Assembly: GCA_017469945.1 (NCBI GenBank)
Contig: JAFUFI010000019.1
Location: 1-64,000, forward strand
Direction: 5' to 3'
DNA from: Lachnospiraceae bacterium
Lineage (GTDB): Bacteria; Bacillota; Clostridia; Lachnospirales; Lachnospiraceae
DNA length: 64,000 nt
A program made the translations under genes and the position numbers. Under the pieces are notes generated by a model. It saw only the letters and a list, made by a program, of their open reading frames with translations. It was not told where the DNA came from and searched no databases. Positions 59,246 through 64,000 of this stretch are shown here, piece by piece (positions within the stretch are counted from its first letter, which is position 1; each line of letters begins with the position of its first letter).

Positions 59246-62200
59246 CTAGCCTTCCTTTTTAACGATCACATTCCCTTCTCCGAGAATCCCCGTAAGAAGA
59301 GCTTTCAACTTTTCGTTCGCATCCACCCTTTTATTGGGAGGAAGAACCTTTACTGCTTTATTCTCTTTTATAAAAATTACAACGTCATCATTTCCGTCAG
59401 AGTCTGCCATAGCGTCTAAGACAGTTTTCTCTGATCTTTCGTAATCCGCCATAGTGGCAAACTGTAAGAAGAGTCCGGTCTTTGGGATGGCAGGGGGCTT
59501 TTTCTGCCCGCTATCTCCCGCAGACTCTCTATTTGCAGCGCTGTAACCGCCGGTGCTCTGATAGCTTCCGCCTCTGTAGGGGCTTCCCTGAAATCTTGAT
59601 TGAACCTTAGCCGCCTCCTCGAAAGTCGTAACGCTTTCGCAGATAAGCTTTGCATCCCTTTCCTCTTCGGCGCTCACTCTTCCCTTTATAAAGACTTTTG
59701 CATCCTCATTAAGGATCGGATTGTACTTCAGATAACTCTTTGGAAATACGATAACCTCTACCGTTCCGAAAAGGTCTTCAATATTTACAAAGCACATGGG
59801 GTCACCGCTTTTGGTATATTTAACAACCTTTCCGGTAACCATACCACCGACACAGCACCTTGCGCCGTCATTTAGCGAAGCGCTTCCGGTCTCGTCATCT
59901 ATGGCAAAATCCGTTGTCTTTGCTGTCGCGTTCTTCTCCAAAAGATCCATATATTTTTCCAAAGGATGACCGCTGACATATATTCCGAGCACTTCCTTTT
60001 CGAGAGCAAGCTTAATCTCCGGCTCGTACTCACCGATATCCGGAAGCTTTACATCAAAGAATCCCTTTTGATCCTCGGGAGCCACATCAAAAAGCGATAT
60101 CTGCCCCTCCATCTGATTCTTTTTGTTACGGGTAAGATTATCAAGAATATCGCCGTATACAGCCATAAGCTGCTTTCTTGTAGCTCCGAAGGAGTCCATG
60201 GCTCCCGCCTTGATAAAGGACTCGATTGCTCTTTTGTTGATGTCCGTTCCCTGAATTCTTTCAAGGAAGTCCTTAATATTCTTAAAAAGACCGCCTCTTT
60301 CGCGCTCCTCGCAGATTCTGTCGATAACAGGTCGTCCCACGCTTTTAAGGGCTGTAAGAGCGTATCGGATTGCCTTTTTATGGGGCTTTCCTTCACTTCT
60401 ATCGCTTTCGGCCTCCGCCCCTTCATCATCCCAAACCACGGAAAATCCGCTCTGTCCGTAATTGATATCCGGGGGCAGGAGCTCGATTCCCATCTGTCTG
60501 CAGACTATGATATATTCCGAAACCTTCTTCGAGTTGTCTATGACGGATGTCATTAAAGCCGCCATAAACTCCTCGGGATAATAGTACTTAAGATATGCCG
60601 TCTGGTAAGCTACAACAGCGTAGCAGGCCGCATGGGATTTATTGAAGGCGTACTTTGCAAAGTCCATCATCTCATCATAGATATGATTGGAGATCTTTTC
60701 GTCTATTCCGCCTTCCGAAGCACCTTTAACGAAGTTCTCTCTCTCGACCTCCATTACGTGCTGCTTTTTCTTACTCATAGCGCGGCGCACAAGGTCCGCA
60801 TGCCCCAAGGTATATCCTGCAAGATCCTGAACGATCTGCATAACCTGCTCCTGATACACGATACAGCCGTAAGTCGGTGCAAGGATCGGACGAAGCTTTT
60901 CCGTAGAGTAAGTAATAAGATTTTCATTGTTCTTACCCTGAATATACTTCGGGATAAAATCCATAGGGCCGGGTCTGTAAAGTGAGATACCGGCGATAAC
61001 ATCCTCAATATTTCGGGGCCTGAGTTCCTTCATGAAGTTCTTCATTCCGGCGGACTCAAGCTGGAATACTCCCTCTGTATGTCCTCCCGATAAAGAGTCA
61101 TACACATTTAGATCGTCCATAGGAAGATTATCAAGGTCAAGGCTCACCCCTTCCGTCTCCTTAACAAATCTGACGGCATCGTGTAAAACGGTAAGGGTTC
61201 TAAGGCCCAGAAAGTCCATCTTTAAAAGACCCAGTTCCTCAAGAGTCGTCATAACAAACTGAGTTACTATACTTCCGTCGGAGCCTCTTGATAAAGGTAC
61301 GAATTCGTCTGCAGCTTTCTGGCAGATAACAACACCTGCCGCATGCATTGAAGTATGTCTCGGAAGTCCTTCAAGCCTCCTGCTCATATCGTAAACTCTT
61401 TTTACTTCTTCATCAGTTTCGTAAAGAGCGCGAAGCTCCGGATTCATCTCAAGAGCTTTGTCAAGGGTGATATTAAGCTCATTCGGTATAAGCTTTGCTA
61501 TACGGTCTCCGAAAGAGTAGGGCAGATCCATAACTCTCGATACATCCCTTACAACACCTTTCGCCGCAAGAGTACCGAAGGTTACGATCTGGACAACCTT
61601 TTCTTTTCCGTATTTTCTTGTAACGTAATCTATTACTTCCTGGCGCCTGTTGTAACAAAAGTCCACGTCTATATCAGGCATGGATACGCGCTCGGGATTT
61701 AAGAATCTCTCAAAAAGAAGATTAAACTTTATAGGATCGATATTTGTTATCTTAAGGGCGTAGGAAACGATTGAGCCCGCCGCCGAACCTCTTCCGGGGC
61801 CAACGGGGATATCGTTTTCTTTAGCGTAATTAATAAAGTCCCAAACGATGAGGAAGTATTCCACATACCCCATCCTCTTAATAACGCCAAGCTCGTAGTC
61901 AAGGCGCTCTCTTAAAGTCATACCGGTCTCACCGGCGGGAGCGTTTTCATCCTCCCCGTATCTTTCATGAAGACCTTTTGTACAAAGGTAATTTAAATAC
62001 GTCCAGGCGTCATATCCATCGGGTACATCGAATGCAGGGAGCTTCGTAACGCCAAACTCAATCTCTACATGACACCTGTCGGCAATCTCCTGGGTTCTGT
62101 CAACCGCGTCCGAAGCGTAGGGGAAGAGAAGGCGCATCTCGTCTTCCGACTTAACGTAATACTGACCGCCCTCGTAGCGCATCCTGTCCTCGTCGGAAAG

Positions 62201-62887
62201 TTTCTTTCCCGTCTGGAGACAAAGAAGGATATCATGGGCGTCGGCATCCCCCGCGTAAGTATAGTGACAGTCATTGGTACAAACAAGGGGAATATTCATC
62301 TCCCTGCTCATAACCATCAGTTCCATATTTACAGTCTGCTGAGCCTTTATGCCGTGGTCCTGAAGTTCGAAAAAGTAATTGCCCTCTCCGAATATATCGA
62401 GATACTCTCTCGCAACTTCCCTTGCCTTGTCCGGTCTTCCCGCCGTGATAAGTCTGGGAATTTCTCCCGCAAGGCAGGCGGATAAACAGATAAGTCCCTC
62501 GTGAAACTCTCTAAGGACTTCCTTGTCAACCCTTGGTCTGTAATAATATCCTTCGGTGAATCCACGGCTTACTATCTTACAAAGATTGGCGTAGCCGGTA
62601 TTGTTCTCCGCAAGGAGGATAAGATGGTGGTATCTGTCATCGCCGTGTCCGGGCTCCTTGTCAAACCTCGATCCGGGAGCAACGTAAACCTCGCACCCTA
62701 AGACCGGGTTTATCCCGGCGTCTCTACAGGCCCTGTAAAAGTCAATAACACCGTACATTACACCGTGGTCCGTAATTGCGGCCGCAGTCATGCCGAGTTC
62801 TTTAACTCTTGCCACATATTCTTTTATCTTGTTGGACCCGTCCAGCAGTGAATACTCTGTGTGGGTGTGTAAATGTACAAATGACAT
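59246..62887 (-). CDS. dnaE: DNA polymerase III subunit alpha
   Basis: A 1213-residue replicative polymerase. The N-terminal PHP domain has FVHLHTHTEYSLLDG, then AITDHGVMYG and GCEVYVA. The catalytic Asp triad is in MPDIDVDFC (~400), and GPGRGSAAGSIV and FNKSHAACYA belong to the polymerase core. A C-terminal OB-fold (VGGMVTGKVVKYTKSGDPM, ~1030) and a Ser/Gly-rich linker follow. Full length. The ribosome site is weak. dnaE lies 11 bp after an unidentified gene and directly before the sugar operon. Confidence 0.96.
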   Translation of the reverse strand: MSFVHLHTHTEYSLLDGSNKIKEYVARVKELGMTAAAITDHGVMYGVIDFYRACRDAGINPVLGCEVYVAPGSRFDKEPGHGDDRYHHLILLAENNTGYANLCKIVSRGFTEGYYYRPRVDKEVLREFHEGLICLSACLAGEIPRLITAGRPDKAREVAREYLDIFGEGNYFFELQDHGIKAQQTVNMELMVMSREMNIPLVCTNDCHYTYAGDADAHDILLCLQTGKKLSDEDRMRYEGGQYYVKSEDEMRLLFPYASDAVDRTQEIADRCHVEIEFGVTKLPAFDVPDGYDAWTYLNYLCTKGLHERYGEDENAPAGETGMTLRERLDYELGVIKRMGYVEYFLIVWDFINYAKENDIPVGPGRGSAAGSIVSYALKITNIDPIKFNLLFERFLNPERVSMPDIDVDFCYNRRQEVIDYVTRKYGKEKVVQIVTFGTLAAKGVVRDVSRVMDLPYSFGDRIAKLIPNELNITLDKALEMNPELRALYETDEEVKRVYDMSRRLEGLPRHTSMHAAGVVICQKAADEFVPLSRGSDGSIVTQFVMTTLEELGLLKMDFLGLRTLTVLHDAVRFVKETEGVSLDLDNLPMDDLNVYDSLSGGHTEGVFQLESAGMKNFMKELRPRNIEDVIAGISLYRPGPMDFIPKYIQGKNNENLITYSTEKLRPILAPTYGCIVYQEQVMQIVQDLAGYTLGHADLVRRAMSKKKQHVMEVERENFVKGASEGGIDEKISNHIYDEMMDFAKYAFNKSHAACYAVVAYQTAYLKYYYPEEFMAALMTSVIDNSKKVSEYIIVCRQMGIELLPPDINYGQSGFSVVWDDEGAEAESDRSEGKPHKKAIRYALTALKSVGRPVIDRICEERERGGLFKNIKDFLERIQGTDINKRAIESFIKAGAMDSFGATRKQLMAVYGDILDNLTRNKKNQMEGQISLFDVAPEDQKGFFDVKLPDIGEYEPEIKLALEKEVLGIYVSGHPLEKYMDLLEKNATAKTTDFAIDDETGSASLNDGARCCVGGMVTGKVVKYTKSGDPMCFVNIEDLFGTVEVIVFPKSYLKYNPILNEDAKVFIKGRVSAEEERDAKLICESVTTFEEAAKVQSRFQGSPYRGGSYQSTGGYSAANRESAGDSGQKKPPAIPKTGLFLQFATMADYERSEKTVLDAMADSDGNDDVVIFIKENKAVKVLPPNKRVDANEKLKALLTGILGEGNVIVKKEG

Positions 62888-62898
62888 ACAGGTACCGT

Positions 62899-64000
62899 TT
62901 AATAATTCTTATAATCAGTTATATATACTTTTCCGTCTTCGGTTTCGGATAAAAGGCCTTCATCGATAAGAAGTCCCGTAAGGTACTCCGTTTCCTCTTT
63001 TCCGTAAGCTAGGCCAAACTGAAATCCGGTATCCTTTCCGCGATATACCGGCTCGTCGGAGAGTTTCTGGAATACTTCGTACTCCGAGAAAAGTCTGTCT
63101 TTACGGAGTTTTGTGAAGGCCGGGTCTCTCGGAACTTCAAGCTCGTTTCTTTTACAAAACTCCGATAAAAGCTCAAACTGAGCCCTGCTCTCCGTCTGTC
63201 CCCAAAGACCGATAATTACGTCAAACTCAGGTACAGGAGTATAGATCTTTTCAACTTCCGACTGAAGCTCCTCTTTAGAAAGACTCTCTGCTTTACTCTC
63301 AAGCTTGCTCAGTTCCATTCTAAACTTCGAGAAGCTTTCTATCTGAAGTATATGCGGTCTTATCATCTCCAGAAGCTCAGTAGTTGATACAGGTAGTGGC
63401 AATGTGCCGCCCTCTATATCCGCATCGATCATCTCGTCGAGGTATTTAATTGCTTCTTTCGCTCTTTTATTAATATCCTCAGCAGGGTAGTCTTTTGATG
63501 TAAGGATATATTCTTCATATCCCCACTTAAACTCTTCCCATGAATCCCCGCTTCTTGCATCCTCTATCAGAGTCAGCACATCATACAGCTTATCGGCATA
63601 TTCCTCGCCGACTACAGCCTTTGCCGATTCCCTTAAAAGCCACTGCTCGTTAAGAGACGGATCCCTCAGAAGCGATGCTGCAACGTAATGAGAAAATATA
63701 TTTAAAACATGATAAGAGTCCATCTCACTCCAGTAAGAAGGTTTTGATATATGATCCTCCTCGGAGGTTAGGGTATATGCTTTTTTTATGAGTTTCGAGT
63801 TGACATTCATTTCAGCAAGCTGATCTATTTCCATCTCGGTAAGATTCCAGGACCAGACGCCATATGTCATTCCGTTATCTCTGAGATAGCTTCTGAAATC
63901 TCCCCAACCATCTTCTTCCGTATGCCTGATCCCGATATAGTAGGTTGTATCACCCTCCATCAAAGGATCGAGGCTCCAGGGATCCTGCTTTTTGGTATAG
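62899..64000 (-). CDS. Unidentified protein, 5' end cut by window edge
   Basis: The frame stays open to the window boundary, so the gene is partial. At least 366 residues are visible; a TTG at 63963 and an ATG at 63960 lie inside the frame, but residues before them (TKKQDPWSLDP) read as plausible protein. It is rich in Glu, Leu and Tyr, helical, without membrane segments or signal. A segment near GWGDFRSYLRDNGMTYGVWS and a helical Glu/Lys-rich middle are notable, and the C-terminus ends DGKVYITDYKNY. I recognise no family. It is co-directional with dnaE. Confidence 0.65.
   Translation of the reverse strand, partial: YTKKQDPWSLDPLMEGDTTYYIGIRHTEEDGWGDFRSYLRDNGMTYGVWSWNLTEMEIDQLAEMNVNSKLIKKAYTLTSEEDHISKPSYWSEMDSYHVLNIFSHYVAASLLRDPSLNEQWLLRESAKAVVGEEYADKLYDVLTLIEDARSGDSWEEFKWGYEEYILTSKDYPAEDINKRAKEAIKYLDEMIDADIEGGTLPLPVSTTELLEMIRPHILQIESFSKFRMELSKLESKAESLSKEELQSEVEKIYTPVPEFDVIIGLWGQTESRAQFELLSEFCKRNELEVPRDPAFTKLRKDRLFSEYEVFQKLSDEPVYRGKDTGFQFGLAYGKEETEYLTGLLIDEGLLSETEDGKVYITDYKNY

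Noticed and set aside
59966..60556. 196-codon plus-strand frame within dnaE
   Set aside because: Antisense to a well-conserved polymerase domain; no independent coding evidence.

Overview
The window looks like a chromosomal segment of a Gram-positive anaerobe of the Clostridia, most likely Lachnospiraceae. The evidence is the purine-rich ribosome binding sites (GGAGG-type), a PfkA/DnaE/ClpX/ProC/AroA set of Firmicutes type, a Wzz-type co-polymerase of the kind found in Firmicutes capsule loci, and no outer-membrane genes. The assignment is inferred from gene content; no rRNA or tRNA gene is visible.

Region 1 (139-20.8 kb, all minus strand, transcribed from high to low coordinates) is a surface-polysaccharide locus. 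It opens with a CapD/PglF-type 4,6-dehydratase, a hairpin terminator or attenuator, and a Wzz-like protein whose C-terminal half looks like a tyrosine-kinase domain that has lost its P-loop. A visibly AT-rich cassette follows: an SDR epimerase, two GT4 glycosyltransferases, a Wzy-like polymerase, a GT2, a three-gene acyl module (WcbI-like protein, acyl carrier protein, adenylating ligase), a GT42-like putative transferase, then a near-complete CMP-Kdo pathway (NeuA-like cytidylyltransferase, KdsA, KdsD, and a KdsC phosphatase fused to a YhcH domain), a GT-B-like putative transferase, a PglK-like ABC flippase and a GT-C membrane protein. A dedicated Kdo pathway in a Gram-positive locus is the main surprise.

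Region 2 (20.8-23.8 kb) is an accessory patch. It holds a GC-rich array of hairpins, a three-gene toxin-antitoxin-chaperone module (HigB-like, HigA-like, SecB-like) with palindromes in its promoter region, and a GT2 gene. Two near-identical copies of a ~135 bp palindromic element with terminal inverted repeats bracket the patch.

Region 3 (23.8-37.3 kb) is a second glycan locus. It contains GT-C-type polytopic proteins, a GtrB-like polyprenyl-phosphate glycosyltransferase with a GtrII-like partner, a WecE aminotransferase, two SGNH-fold proteins (one without its nucleophile serine), a second PglK-like ABC exporter paralogous to the one in region 1, and a ThrH-type phosphatase.

Region 4 (37.3-46.8 kb) is mostly housekeeping: a GNAT, carbamate kinase, a ClpX-like unfoldase, ProC, a SpoU methyltransferase, PfkA, a second GNAT, a ChbG-type deacetylase and AroA. 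Region 5 (46.9-51.6 kb, plus strand) holds three more GT-C-type membrane proteins. Region 6 (51.6-54.0 kb) is a Zn/Cd-type P1B ATPase with a free-standing metal-binding domain under an ArsR-type operator. Region 7 (54-59.2 kb) adds two sugar aminotransferases (FdtB-like and PseC-like), two GT2s and a FAD oxidoreductase. DnaE and a partial unknown gene close the window.

Together the genes describe a cell that invests heavily in a decorated surface glycan. Nucleotide amino-sugars and CMP-Kdo are made in the cytoplasm, repeat units are flipped by ABC exporters, and polyprenyl-phosphate-dependent GT-C enzymes decorate them outside. No initiating phosphoglycosyltransferase and no MATE-type Wzx is visible in the window.
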